NCBI GenBank assembly: GCA_025408405.1
Contig: JANYJE010000038.1
Coordinates: forward strand, 1 to 39,679
DNA: 39,679 nt
DNA from: Nitrosomonadales bacterium
GTDB lineage: Bacteria > Pseudomonadota > Gammaproteobacteria > Burkholderiales > Gallionellaceae
Reading direction: 5' to 3'
Made by a program: the position numbers and the translations under genes. The first letter of the stretch is position 1. The number at the start of each line of letters is the position of its first letter. The notes under the pieces are model-generated. The model was not told where the DNA came from, made no database searches, and saw nothing but the letters and a program-made list of their open reading frames with translations. Positions 17,123-25,509 of the stretch are shown here, one piece after another.

Positions 17123-17315
17123 TTAGCCACAGAGAACAGAGCGTGTGTTGTTGGGGCTTTAGCCCCATACAACCACGGCCTGCCCTTTACTACGGGTACA
17201 GAGAACACAGAGAGAGTGAATCAGCGAATCTGATGCGTAGCCGTACTCAGAGGTTGGGCTGAGAGCGTAGGCGTTTATTACACACCTCTCTGTGTGCTCC
17301 GTGATCTCTGTGGCC
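17123..17315. repeat. CACAGAG repeat element between the RND pump and ABC exporter genes
   Basis: The left side carries GCCACAGAGAACAGAG (17125-17140) and TACAGAGAACACAGAGAGAG (17197-17216). The right side (17288-17315) is a diverged copy, in reverse orientation, of the 28-base unit at 4129-4156. Between them is a GGGGC-TTTA-GCCCC hairpin (17153-17166). The arrangement of repeats facing each other around unrelated sequence matches the element at 4129-4259. The hairpin may serve as the end of the RND transcript, although no T-run follows. Confidence 0.75.
17153..17166 (+). terminator. GC-rich hairpin, possible transcript end of the RND operon
   Basis: GGGGC-TTTA-GCCCC with flanking TT/AA pairs lies 35 bases after the pump stop codon. 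It lacks the T-run of a classic intrinsic terminator, so it may be part of the surrounding repeat element instead. Confidence 0.35.
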
Positions 17316-17342
17316 AATTTTGTTTTCAAGGTTGATCAATAC

Positions 17343-19103
17343 ATGCACCCCTTGTCCAGACTCTTCAGCTACGCCCGCCACTACCGCTCCGATGTAGTGA
17401 TCGCGTCGGTCTATTCCGTGCTCAACAAGATATTCGACATCCTGCCGGAGATTCTGATCGGCGTTGCCGTCGATGTGGTGGTGAACCAGAAGGCCTCGTT
17501 CCTTGCCCGCATCGGCATCACCGAACCCAAGGAACAGCTCATGCTGCTGGCGCTGCTGACGGTTGCGATCTGGGTGGCAGAGTCGCTGTTCGAATATCTC
17601 TATAACCTGAGATGGCGCAGGCTGGCGCAGAATCTCCAGCATGACATGCGCATGGAGGCCTACCGCCATGTGCAGAAGCTGGAGCTGGCCTATTTCGAGC
17701 GCAACCGCACCGGCAACCTGCTGGCGATTCTCAACGAAGACATCAACCAGATGGAGCGCTTCCTCAATGGCGGAGCGAATGACCTGATCCAGGTATTCGT
17801 GGGCTCGGTGATGGTCGGCGCTGTGTTTTTCTTTATCACCAGCAAGCTGGCATTTCTAGCACTCATTCCCATCCCGTTCATCCTCTACGGCGCTTTCTGG
17901 TTCCAGTCGCGGCTGGCACCGCGCTACACGGCGGTGCGTGAAGCGGCAGGCGCCCTGGCGACACAGTTCAACAACAACCTCACGGGCATCGCCACGGTGA
18001 AGGCCTACACCGCAGAAGAATTTGAGGCCGAGCATATCCGCAAAGGCTCGGATGCCTATCGCGCGCGCAACGGCGAGGCCATACGCTGGTCGGCCGCGAT
18101 CACACCGATTATCCGCATGGGCATCCTGGCTGGCTTCACTGTCACCTTGCTCTATGGCGGCTTGATGGCGCTGAACGGCGAGATCGGCGTGGGCAGTTAC
18201 TCGGTGCTGGTGTACCTTACCCAGCGCCTGTTGTGGCCGCTGACTCGCCTGGCCGACATGAGCGACCTGTACCAGCGCTCCATGGCATCGATCCAGCGCG
18301 TGATGGACCTGTTGCTGACGCCGATCGCCATTCCCTACGAGGGCAAGCCTCTGCCGGTAGCGCAGGTGCAAGGCGAACTGGAATTCGACAAGGTTAAGTT
18401 TGCCTACGCAGGCGGCGGCGCTACCGCTATCGATGGCATCAGCCTGCGCATAGCGGCCGGAGAAAGCGTGGCCTTTGTCGGCAGCACCGGCGGTGGCAAG
18501 AGCACGCTGACCAAACTGCTGTTGCGTTTCTACGAACCACAACAAGGCGAGATACGCCTGGACGGCCGCAACATCCGCGAGATCAATCTGCAGGATCTGC
18601 GCCGCGCCATCGGCTACGTTGCGCAGGACACGTTTCTGGCTGACGCTTCAGTGTCTGAGAACATCGCCTACGGTGCCAGCGATACTTCACACGACGAAAT
18701 TGTAAGTGCAGCGAAAGCGGCGGAAGCGCACGAGTTCATCAGCGCACTGCCGCAAGGCTACGACACCCAGGTCGGCGAACGCGGCATGAAGCTGTCCGGC
18801 GGGCAGCGCCAGCGCCTGGCGTTGGCGCGCGCCATCCTGAAAAATCCGCCCATACTTATTCTCGACGAAGCCACCTCGGCCGTGGATAACGAGACCGAAG
18901 CCGCCATCCAGCGCTCGCTGGACCGCCTGGTCGTAGGACGCACCAGCCTGATCATCGCGCACCGATTGTCCACGGTGCGCTACGCCCACCTCATTCATGT
19001 GCTGGAATACGGCCGCATCGTGGAGTCGGGCACTCATGATGAGTTGCTGGCCAAGGGCGGAACTTATGCAGCTTTATGGCGGCTGCAGACAGGGGAAAAA
19101 TAA
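17343..19103 (+). CDS. ABC exporter half-transporter (ABCB/MsbA-like, fused TMD-NBD)
   Basis: This 586-residue protein has an N-terminal six-helix exporter domain (about 15-310; includes FNNNLTGIATVKAYTAEEFE, the ABC_membrane coupling region). A C-terminal ATPase domain follows (about 335-585) with Walker A GSTGGGKST, Q-loop YVAQDTFLADASVSENIAYG, signature LSGGQRQRLALARAIL, Walker B ILILDEATSAVD and the H-loop in IIAHRLSTV. It would act as a homodimer exporting lipids or drugs; the substrate is not deducible. A frame-open TTG/CTG/GTG region upstream reaches into the CACAGAG repeat, so I place the start at ATG 17343, where family similarity begins (HPLSRLFSYARHYRSDV). Confidence 0.9.
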   Translation: MHPLSRLFSYARHYRSDVVIASVYSVLNKIFDILPEILIGVAVDVVVNQKASFLARIGITEPKEQLMLLALLTVAIWVAESLFEYLYNLRWRRLAQNLQHDMRMEAYRHVQKLELAYFERNRTGNLLAILNEDINQMERFLNGGANDLIQVFVGSVMVGAVFFFITSKLAFLALIPIPFILYGAFWFQSRLAPRYTAVREAAGALATQFNNNLTGIATVKAYTAEEFEAEHIRKGSDAYRARNGEAIRWSAAITPIIRMGILAGFTVTLLYGGLMALNGEIGVGSYSVLVYLTQRLLWPLTRLADMSDLYQRSMASIQRVMDLLLTPIAIPYEGKPLPVAQVQGELEFDKVKFAYAGGGATAIDGISLRIAAGESVAFVGSTGGGKSTLTKLLLRFYEPQQGEIRLDGRNIREINLQDLRRAIGYVAQDTFLADASVSENIAYGASDTSHDEIVSAAKAAEAHEFISALPQGYDTQVGERGMKLSGGQRQRLALARAILKNPPILILDEATSAVDNETEAAIQRSLDRLVVGRTSLIIAHRLSTVRYAHLIHVLEYGRIVESGTHDELLAKGGTYAALWRLQTGEK

Positions 19104-19419
19104 GTAGTGAAATTCTGGAGCGTGAAATTTTTTGCCTTCAGGATATCAACTACGTGCCCAAACATGACGGTAAATGGAGGTGCCACGACAGGCAGCAGTT
19201 CGGCCATTGCTGCCGGTGACAGCTAGACCGGGGAGCGACCGGTATGGATTCGTCACCAGTCATAGGCACGGAAATCGTCCCGAGCATCGCCAAAGTCATC
19301 ATGTGAGCCAGCCTGCTTCCCATCGAAGCGATAGCGAAGTACCATGTCTTCTTTCCGCCCCCTAGATGACATGATTCGTTTTATTTCATAAAAACAAGTT
19401 CAACTTATTTCAGCCAATC
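19104..19419. other. Upstream flank of the helicase-nuclease gene
   Basis: These 316 bases hold no gene. They contain the left inverted repeat (19200-19270). An AT-rich stretch (19376-19410, including TTATTTCATAAAAACAAG) follows and probably carries the promoter of the next gene. No Shine-Dalgarno sequence precedes the GTG start at 19420. Confidence 0.55.
19200..19270 (-). repeat. Left 71-bp imperfect inverted repeat flanking the helicase-nuclease gene
   Basis: The reverse complement of this segment aligns without gaps to 24029-24099 with 60 of 71 bases identical by my count. Both copies read CGxGCCTATGACTGGTGA at the gene-proximal end and GCAATGGCCGA at the outer end. The copy folds on itself: GGTGAC (19215-19220) pairs with GTCACC (19252-19257), with an inner ACCGG/CCGGT stem. 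Confidence 0.85.
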
Positions 19420-22400
19420 GTGGATAAAGAATCCAAAATCCCAGAGCAAGAACCTACTGTCGAGAAAGACGGCATCGCGGGCTTTGCCAAACAGGTACTC
19501 CGGTATTTTCAGGATTTCATCCAGACCGATTTCAAGCGTCAACAAGCCCCCAGAAGGCGAATCGTTTTCAAGAGTGATACTGGTTTCCGAATGGGGGTGC
19601 CACTCCGCAAATATCCTGCGCTCTACGAAGCACTCATCAAGAAAATACAAGCCCCCATCTCCAAGGGGTTCGAGTTTTCCATTCCCAAGGGACGATACAC
19701 ATCCCCGTTATCGCCGACATTGCGGGATCTCATCCGGCAACAGGTAGAGGCCATTCCCGACGAGGCTTTTGCGGCGATCAGAGCCAGCACATTGACCTAT
19801 GCAGAAAGCAAACGTATCGATGGCTCCAAGCACGCTGAAAAATATGTCGATGACGTGTCAATCCGTTTCGTTGAAGAAGCGGGACAGAGAATCGTTCTGC
19901 TCCTGCTCTCCCTGCTGGAAGAGCCGTTCAAGCAATGGTCATATTCAGCCGTGGAGTCGGTGTACGACATCGAGGCCGATCTCTCTGACACCATCACCAT
20001 TCCCGCTATCGAGCAGTTTCCGACTGCTCTGAATACGCTGATAACTACTGGCGACAATAAGGCATTTACCGCCGTACTGGATGAGTTTTTTTCGCCGCCT
20101 GAAGTTCGCCAGAGTGTATTGAGATTCTTTGACGAGTTTGCGACCGCAGATGTTTTCCTCGAACTCCGCGACCTGGAAAATACCCTGAGTACGACGGAGA
20201 ATCAGGCACTCTACTTATACTTGGGTGACATCCGCTTTGGCACAACGAACTTTCCGATGTTCTACATCCCGCTGGAAGTAGAGTTCACGGGAAGTGGCTC
20301 GGCTTTCAATCTTCGCGCCGATCCACACCTCTATGTGAACAAACGAGCTTTGGATTGGATCGCACAAGAGATCAGCGCCCAGAATGGCCGGACTTTCATA
20401 TCACCGGCACTGGATCGTATCCTCTATCTGGATGAAACCGATTCCTTCTCCAGTGCAGCACAACGCCTGACACAAGGCATGGTAAAAGCCATCGACCTGG
20501 CTTCGGAAATCGATTTCACGGCGGATCGAATGAAGAAGGTGAGCAACTCGACACTGCAGATGTCTACCTGTATGTATTTTGCCGTCTTCGACCGCTCCGA
20601 TGAATCCATTCTGTCCGACTACGAGGCGTTGCTGACTGCAGTTGAGCAAGACAACCTGCAGGCCCAGCAGATGTTTACCAACATCGTGCGTGGCATGATC
20701 CTCGAAGAACCTCACAACTCTATTCCCGCTATCGAAGCCGAGTGGGATGGAGTCTTAACGCCCGACCGGCTGATTTTTGCCTCGCCCATTCCGATGAATG
20801 AAGAGCAACGGAAAATCCAGATCGCTCTCAAAACTCCAGACTGTAACTACATCATTGTCCAAGGCCCGCCAGGCACCGGGAAGAGCCACACTATTTCGGC
20901 CATCGCTTTCGATTCCATCCTTAATGGACAGAACATCCTCATTCTGTCGGATAAGAACGAGGCTCTGGATGTGGTGGAAGATAAGCTGGCCCAGACTCTG
21001 GAGAAAGTTCGCCATGCGGGAGGAGATTTCCCCAACCCGATCTTGCGACTAGGTAAGACCAATTCCTATCCGAAACTGATGGCAACGGCTACGCTCGAAC
21101 GTATAAAGGAGCAGGATCGTGCCCAGAAGGCCAATGCCGCACACCTAGATGCGGAAACAAAGGATACTCACGCCGACCTGAGGAGCAAAGTCGAGCAGAC
21201 CATCAGAGCGTACACTTCGGTAAGTCTGAAGGATGTGGAAGAGCTCCATCAACTCGAAGCACAGATCGAAGAAGCATCTAAGGGCATCACCCTAAAAATC
21301 CGCCAACAGAAAGAGTCGCTACCGCATTTCCAGAAAATCATAGCCAGCCTAGAGAGGATTTCTTCGGACAAAATCAAGGAATGTATGAGCTTCCTCGGGG
21401 ATGACTGGCGCTCGGCAACTGTTCTGCTTGAAGAGGTTTGTATTGCCAGTTCGGTTCGGCATATGATTTCAAACGGTCACAGTCATCCCAGTTTGGCTTT
21501 GTTTCCTGCGATCCATTCTGGTGAAATTTCCGTCCTATCCCAGTTCATCAACGAATACGAACAAGCCAAATGGCCCGTATTCGGATATTTTTTCGTCAAG
21601 GGGAAAGCGAATGCGATTACGCAACGGCTAATCCAGAAACTGGAGTGCTCCAACAACCTAGACCTCCACCTTCGTGTCAACGAACTACGAAAGATTGTTT
21701 CAGTCTTAGAGGCATTGAAACAGAGCGCCATCCAGCACAAGGTAAAGCACGAACACGAAAACTTGGTCTACCAACACCTGATTAGCGGGGCCAATCCTCC
21801 AGACGGGCTTTCCCATCTAGGAGAACTGGTTGCGAACTACCAGAAGGCCATGCCTGAAGGCTGGCCCTCCAAGGAACAGATGGGCAGCCTCAATCAGATT
21901 CTGAATCTGGTGCGGATGATCGCCAACTATGCGATTCAATGGGAGAGAATATCCAATACGCTGGCCTCGGCACCTTCTTTCGATTACGTGAACGACAAGA
22001 CGCGCCTAGAAACCTTGCACGCCTCGCGTATGAGCCGCGAGATCGACCACAAGTTCATCAAGTTCGTTGAAAACAACAAAGCTCTAGCGCGTTCGCTTGG
22101 CGCCGTTATAAAAGCTAAAAAGCAGTTTCCCACCGAGGAGTTCGACCGTTTCAGTCAGGCGTTTCCATGCATCATTGCGGGGATCCGCGAATACGCCCAA
22201 TACGTTCCCCTGAAGTATCAGTCTTTCGATGTTGTGGTAATCGACGAGGCTTCACAGGTATCAATCGCCCAAGCTCTTCCCGCGCTGCTGAGGGCCAAAC
22301 GGGTTGTTGTGTTTGGTGATGAGAAGCAGTTCTCGAACGTGAAATCCCAACAGGCATCCAAAGAACGGAATGCGACCTATACTACGGAGCTCGAAACTTT

Positions 22401-23817
22401 CTTCCGCCGCAAGGTCTCGGATTCGGCGGATCGGATCCAGCGGCTCAAGCAGTTCGACGTCAAGAAATCGGTGCTGGATTTCTTCAAGCTGATCGCCAAT
22501 GCCGAAATCATGTTGAAGAAACATTTTCGTGGCTACCAGGAGCTCATCAGTTTTTCATCGGTGAACTTCTACGAGGGGCGTCTACAGGCCATCAAAATCC
22601 GCTCCAAGCCCATCACCGAAGTTATCCGATTCGAGGTTTTGAATCATGATGGTCGGGTTGAGAAGAAGCGCAACTCGAATACGGTGGAGGCGGAGTTCAT
22701 TCTTGCGGAACTGAAAAAGCTGTTGGCGATAGAGTCTCCGCCAACTGTTGGAGTCATCACGCCTTTCACTGAACAGCAAGTTTATTTATCTCACTTCCTG
22801 AAAGATGATTCGGATGGAGATCGCTTCGAGCAAGAGCTGCGTCTGAAGATTATGACGTTCGATACTTGCCAGGGCGAAGAGCGAGAGCTCATCATCTATT
22901 CGATGGTCGCAACCAAGGATCATGACGTACTGAACTACGTGTTCCCTGCCTCTCTAGAACAGGATAAGGATCGCATCGAAGAAGCCCTGAAGGTTCAGCG
23001 GTTAAATGTCGGATTCTCACGTGCCCAGGAAGGGATGATGTTCGTTCTCTCCAAGCCCATAGAAGCGTTCCGTGGCAGCATTGGGAAAGCGCTTCGCCAT
23101 TACGAAAACGTGTTGATCCGTCGCGCCGACTTGAAAGATGCCGTGGTCGAATCTCCGATGGAAGCCAAAGTGCTGGACTGGGTTCAGAAAACCGCCTTCT
23201 ATCAGAGTAACATCGACCAGCTTGAGCTAATGCCGCAGTTCCCCGTTGGCGATTACCTCAAGCAGCTCGACCCCAACTACCACCATCCAGCGTTCCGTGC
23301 CGACTTCCTCCTGACCTACTATGGGGAGGATGAGCAGGTTCGTGTGATCATTGAGTATGACGGCTTTGCCGAGCATTTCGTGAGCCGCGACAAGGTCACG
23401 TCAGCGAACTACGATCAGTTCTACAAAGCCTCGGACATCGAGCGCCAGTTCATCATCGAGTCCTACGGCTACAAGTTCCTGCGCCTCAATCGATTCAATT
23501 TGGGCGATGACCCAATCGCGACACTCTCGGATCGTCTCTACCAACTGGTCGAAGATGTTTCGATAAGAAAGCCGTTGAAGAGTCTTGACCAGATCATGGC
23601 TCACACCGAGGGCCTTGCAAATGGCGATTCCAAAGTCTGTAGCAGGTGTGAAGATATTTTGCCGCTAGCCGATTTTTTTGACCCGGAACTAGCGAAAGGC
23701 GCTGGGGCTTATGGTCGTGTTTGTATGAGCTGCAAGAACGAGCCCAAGACAGCACCTCGGCCTAGATCAGTTTCAACTGGACGCTCCCGTAAAAGGTATT
23801 GGGGACGGAGATACTGA
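19420..23817 (+). CDS. Large SF1 helicase fused to a Vsr/DUF559-like nuclease domain and zinc ribbon; putative defence protein
   Basis: A 1465-residue protein with GTG start. Residues 1-450 match no domain I know. The SF1 (UPF1-like, AAA_11/AAA_12) helicase core follows: Walker A GPPGTGKSHT at 482-491, Walker B VVVIDEASQ with D942-E943, motif III GDEKQF near 966, motif V CQGEERE near 1148 and motif VI VGFSRAQEG near 1196. A long, partly coiled insertion lies between Walker A and B. Near 1270-1390 is a PD-(D/E)XK-type domain: RADFLL with D1295, then IIEYDG with E1312 and D1314, and a trailing YGYKFLRLNRFN, as in Vsr/DUF559/MTES_1575 nucleases. A CxxC-CxxC zinc ribbon (C1407, C1410, C1435, C1438) closes the protein. 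Helicase-nuclease fusions of this build are typical of antiphage systems such as Hhe. GC is visibly lower than in neighbours, it has no operon partners, and it is bracketed by inverted repeats, all suggesting horizontal transfer. Defence is inference. Confidence 0.88.
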   Translation: MDKESKIPEQEPTVEKDGIAGFAKQVLRYFQDFIQTDFKRQQAPRRRIVFKSDTGFRMGVPLRKYPALYEALIKKIQAPISKGFEFSIPKGRYTSPLSPTLRDLIRQQVEAIPDEAFAAIRASTLTYAESKRIDGSKHAEKYVDDVSIRFVEEAGQRIVLLLLSLLEEPFKQWSYSAVESVYDIEADLSDTITIPAIEQFPTALNTLITTGDNKAFTAVLDEFFSPPEVRQSVLRFFDEFATADVFLELRDLENTLSTTENQALYLYLGDIRFGTTNFPMFYIPLEVEFTGSGSAFNLRADPHLYVNKRALDWIAQEISAQNGRTFISPALDRILYLDETDSFSSAAQRLTQGMVKAIDLASEIDFTADRMKKVSNSTLQMSTCMYFAVFDRSDESILSDYEALLTAVEQDNLQAQQMFTNIVRGMILEEPHNSIPAIEAEWDGVLTPDRLIFASPIPMNEEQRKIQIALKTPDCNYIIVQGPPGTGKSHTISAIAFDSILNGQNILILSDKNEALDVVEDKLAQTLEKVRHAGGDFPNPILRLGKTNSYPKLMATATLERIKEQDRAQKANAAHLDAETKDTHADLRSKVEQTIRAYTSVSLKDVEELHQLEAQIEEASKGITLKIRQQKESLPHFQKIIASLERISSDKIKECMSFLGDDWRSATVLLEEVCIASSVRHMISNGHSHPSLALFPAIHSGEISVLSQFINEYEQAKWPVFGYFFVKGKANAITQRLIQKLECSNNLDLHLRVNELRKIVSVLEALKQSAIQHKVKHEHENLVYQHLISGANPPDGLSHLGELVANYQKAMPEGWPSKEQMGSLNQILNLVRMIANYAIQWERISNTLASAPSFDYVNDKTRLETLHASRMSREIDHKFIKFVENNKALARSLGAVIKAKKQFPTEEFDRFSQAFPCIIAGIREYAQYVPLKYQSFDVVVIDEASQVSIAQALPALLRAKRVVVFGDEKQFSNVKSQQASKERNATYTTELETFFRRKVSDSADRIQRLKQFDVKKSVLDFFKLIANAEIMLKKHFRGYQELISFSSVNFYEGRLQAIKIRSKPITEVIRFEVLNHDGRVEKKRNSNTVEAEFILAELKKLLAIESPPTVGVITPFTEQQVYLSHFLKDDSDGDRFEQELRLKIMTFDTCQGEERELIIYSMVATKDHDVLNYVFPASLEQDKDRIEEALKVQRLNVGFSRAQEGMMFVLSKPIEAFRGSIGKALRHYENVLIRRADLKDAVVESPMEAKVLDWVQKTAFYQSNIDQLELMPQFPVGDYLKQLDPNYHHPAFRADFLLTYYGEDEQVRVIIEYDGFAEHFVSRDKVTSANYDQFYKASDIERQFIIESYGYKFLRLNRFNLGDDPIATLSDRLYQLVEDVSIRKPLKSLDQIMAHTEGLANGDSKVCSRCEDILPLADFFDPELAKGAGAYGRVCMSCKNEPKTAPRPRSVSTGRSRKRYWGRRY

Positions 23818-24028
23818 AGGTGCGGGCTTGTGTTGGTGGTTTGTTAAGCAAGTTGTAGGTCGATTTTTAGAACCGTCTACTGGCAGAACTTTGCTTTTCT
23901 TCTTCACCCAATCTCTTAAAAATATCGTCTCATTCTTCTTGAGTAATGATTCCAACAAACGGGCTTGGCCGCTTCGGGTCGAGAGTACGCAGTCGCGTTT
24001 CGAGAAAGCTGCCATTCTGGATTATTGC

Positions 24029-24099
24029 CGCGCCTATGACTGGTGAAGATTACATACCGGTCGTTGGCCGGTATAGATGCCACCGACAGCAATGGCCGA
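24029..24099 (+). repeat. Right 71-bp imperfect inverted repeat flanking the helicase-nuclease gene
   Basis: This is the partner of 19200-19270 in opposite orientation, about 85% identical and gap-free. It carries a perfect internal stem, ATACCGG-N7-CCGGTAT (24054-24074), inside an outer GGTG/CACC pair (24042-24045, 24081-24084). Confidence 0.85.
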
Positions 24100-24127
24100 G
24101 GACAGGACTTCGGCCATAGCGGCCGGT
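24093..24127. repeat. Extra partial repeat unit forming a hairpin with the right inverted repeat
   Basis: TTCGGCCATAGCGGCCGGT (24109-24127) matches 17 of 19 bases of 19199-19217, in the same orientation. Its start pairs with the outer end of the right repeat as TGGCCGA-N10-TCGGCCA (24093-24116). Repeat units are therefore present more than twice and can face each other. Confidence 0.7.
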
Positions 24128-24229
24128 TCGAGCAATTCAGAATTGTTAGCTGGCATAGTCGTTGGCAACGGTATGTATGGCCATTAGACGAAGGTTCCCT
24201 CTTCAAAACTTTCTGTCCACTCTGCCAAT

Positions 24230-24493
24230 CGTTCAACGCAGAGAAACCGCCTGGGGGTGTTGCTGCTGGTCGCATGTCTTGCCTCGTTCGTGCTGCGATT
24301 GATTGGCGAGATGGCTAAAGCACGACAGATGGAATTCCAGTTCCAAAGCAACACGCGGCGCACGCGACCAGTACTCTCGGTGATTGCGTTGGCATTGATG
24401 CTGGTGCAACATGGCATGGCGGCATTCCCGCCACGAGAGTTTGGTGTAGCCCTTAAACGGCTGCGGTATGATCATCCTGCGCTGCAACTTTGA
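24230..24493 (+). pseudogene. C-terminal remnant of an IS4-type transposase
   Basis: The frame ending TGA 24491-24493 encodes a hydrophobic segment, LLLVACLASFVLRLIGE, then FQFQSNTRRTRPVLSVIALAL and REFGVALKRLRYDHPALQL. This is the pattern at the end of IS4-family transposases: a late hydrophobic strand/helix, the FQxNTxRxRRVLS motif and the short tail. The conserved catalytic DDE parts are absent upstream, where the frame runs into repeat-like sequence, so only about 85 codons remain. A short hairpin, TGAGG-N5-CCTCA, starts at the stop codon. It marks past insertion-sequence activity next to the helicase gene. Confidence 0.6.
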
Positions 24494-24552
24494 GGGGAGA
24501 CCTCAGAGTCTGACCTTGATGTCTCACAATACTATTTAGGAGGCAATAAAAT

Positions 24553-25050
24553 ATGACGCGATTTATCTGTTTGTTTTTTGTGGTGACTTTGCTAATGGGT
24601 TGCGCAACTTCGCCACAAACGCGGGAAGAATTAAAATCTGTCGCCAAAGAGAATCCGACAGTGATGGTTTACGAGACATACACGACGAGCCGTCACTTTG
24701 AGGATGTGGTTGGCAACCTTCAACAAAAGTGGCATAAATGCTATGACCTAGACGTAACAACAACACGGACTGAAGGTGGTATGCCAAGGTCTAGATATAC
24801 TGATACATTTCACCCTTATTTCGTTAAGAAAAATAATTCTTTTAACGAAATGACACTTCAAATGACAACAAGCATGAAGATGCTCAACAAAGTGCCAGCT
24901 GGAGGAGAGTATATAGTTGCGCTTGATGTTGAGCGTGCACCAGGAAACAAAACCAAGCTTACTTGGTATTCGCGTGCTTGGGGATGGAAAGATTGGTGGG
25001 AAATTAATAAACAATGGAGCGATGGGAAAGACGCGCCTTGCCTACAGTAG
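24553..25050 (+). CDS. Orphan lipoprotein of unknown function
   Basis: This 165-residue protein has a lipoprotein signal (MTRFICLFFVVTLLMGC, lipobox LMGC) and a mature part of mixed charge. Notable segments are TTSRHFEDVVGNLQQKWHKCYD and a C-terminal WYSRAWGWKDWWEINKQW rich in Trp. There are two further Cys (in HKCYD and near the end, APCLQ) that could pair. The ribosome site is excellent: AGGAGG at 24538-24543, nine bases before ATG. I recognise no family. The gene is clearly AT-richer than the core genes and lies between transposase and toxin-antitoxin debris, so it is probably acquired. It is most likely a periplasm-facing lipoprotein. Confidence 0.8.
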   Translation: MTRFICLFFVVTLLMGCATSPQTREELKSVAKENPTVMVYETYTTSRHFEDVVGNLQQKWHKCYDLDVTTTRTEGGMPRSRYTDTFHPYFVKKNNSFNEMTLQMTTSMKMLNKVPAGGEYIVALDVERAPGNKTKLTWYSRAWGWKDWWEINKQWSDGKDAPCLQ

Positions 25051-25079
25051 TATCAAATAGGGAACCACGCGAATAAAAA

Positions 25080-25111
25080 GAATCGATGGGGTCAGGCTGA
25101 GGCATCGATTC
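25080..25111 (+). terminator. Hairpin downstream of the orphan lipoprotein gene
   Basis: A perfect 9-bp stem, GAATCGATG / CATCGATTC, with a 14-base loop lies 30 bases after the stop codon. No clear T-run follows, so it may be a terminator or the end of an old mobile element. Confidence 0.35.
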
Positions 25112-25169
25112 ACCCGAAATCAGCGCGAATCACGGGGTCTAACATTCCAATACTTTCCATTGTTGCCCC

Positions 25170-25509
25170 TCAAGCGTGCGAATGTGCCTTGTCCGGCACG
25201 GCTGAGATGCGTAGACCGACCGCTTTCATGACTGCCATCAAGGTTTTAGCGTCGGGTTGCCGCTAGGGGAGAGGGCTCGGTACAGGCTCGCGCGCTGAAT
25301 GCCAGCGTCTTCCGCCACCTTTGCCATGCCGTAGGCCGTAGGCCGTCCGCGACGGCGCGTAGCGCGAGCAGGGCTGTGGCGCAGGTTTCCGGGTCTTCCA
25401 TTTCTTCCAGCGCGACCTTTACGAATTCGGCGGCATATTCCGGATCGGCGCGCAGTTCGCGCACGGACGCCTCGTGGTTGGTGATGCTGGCATTTTTGAG
25501 CTTGCTCAT
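25170..25509 (-). pseudogene. HigA-type antitoxin remnant with two frameshifts
   Basis: From ATG 25509 the frame encodes SKLKNASITNHEASVREL…EYAAEFVKVALEEMED…ALLALRAVADG, a good match to addiction-module antidote proteins (HigA-like, XRE helix-turn-helix). A duplication of GCCTACG near 25332-25346 adds eight bases relative to the expected ADAYGMAKVAED and shifts the frame. The expected YGMAKVAEDAGIQRASLYRALSPSGNPTLK then follows in the second frame, split here by the break. A lost A in the A-run near 25246 causes a second shift. Correcting it restores LMAVMKAVGLRISAVPDK and a stop at 25170-25172. The helix-turn-helix cannot be made intact, so the gene is dead unless frames are bypassed. Confidence 0.8.

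Larger units (their letters stand above)
23818..24229. other. Downstream flank of the helicase-nuclease gene
   Basis: These roughly 410 bases hold no credible gene. They include the right inverted repeat (24029-24099) and an additional partial repeat unit (24109-24127). After that comes sequence leading into the IS4-type transposase remnant. Short frames here have no family character. Confidence 0.55.

Noticed and set aside
23773-24015. 80-codon minus-strand frame overlapping the helicase 3' end
   Set aside because: It has no ribosome site or recognisable motif, and it overlaps 45 bases of a certain gene. It would only be interesting as an antitoxin-like partner, which nothing supports.
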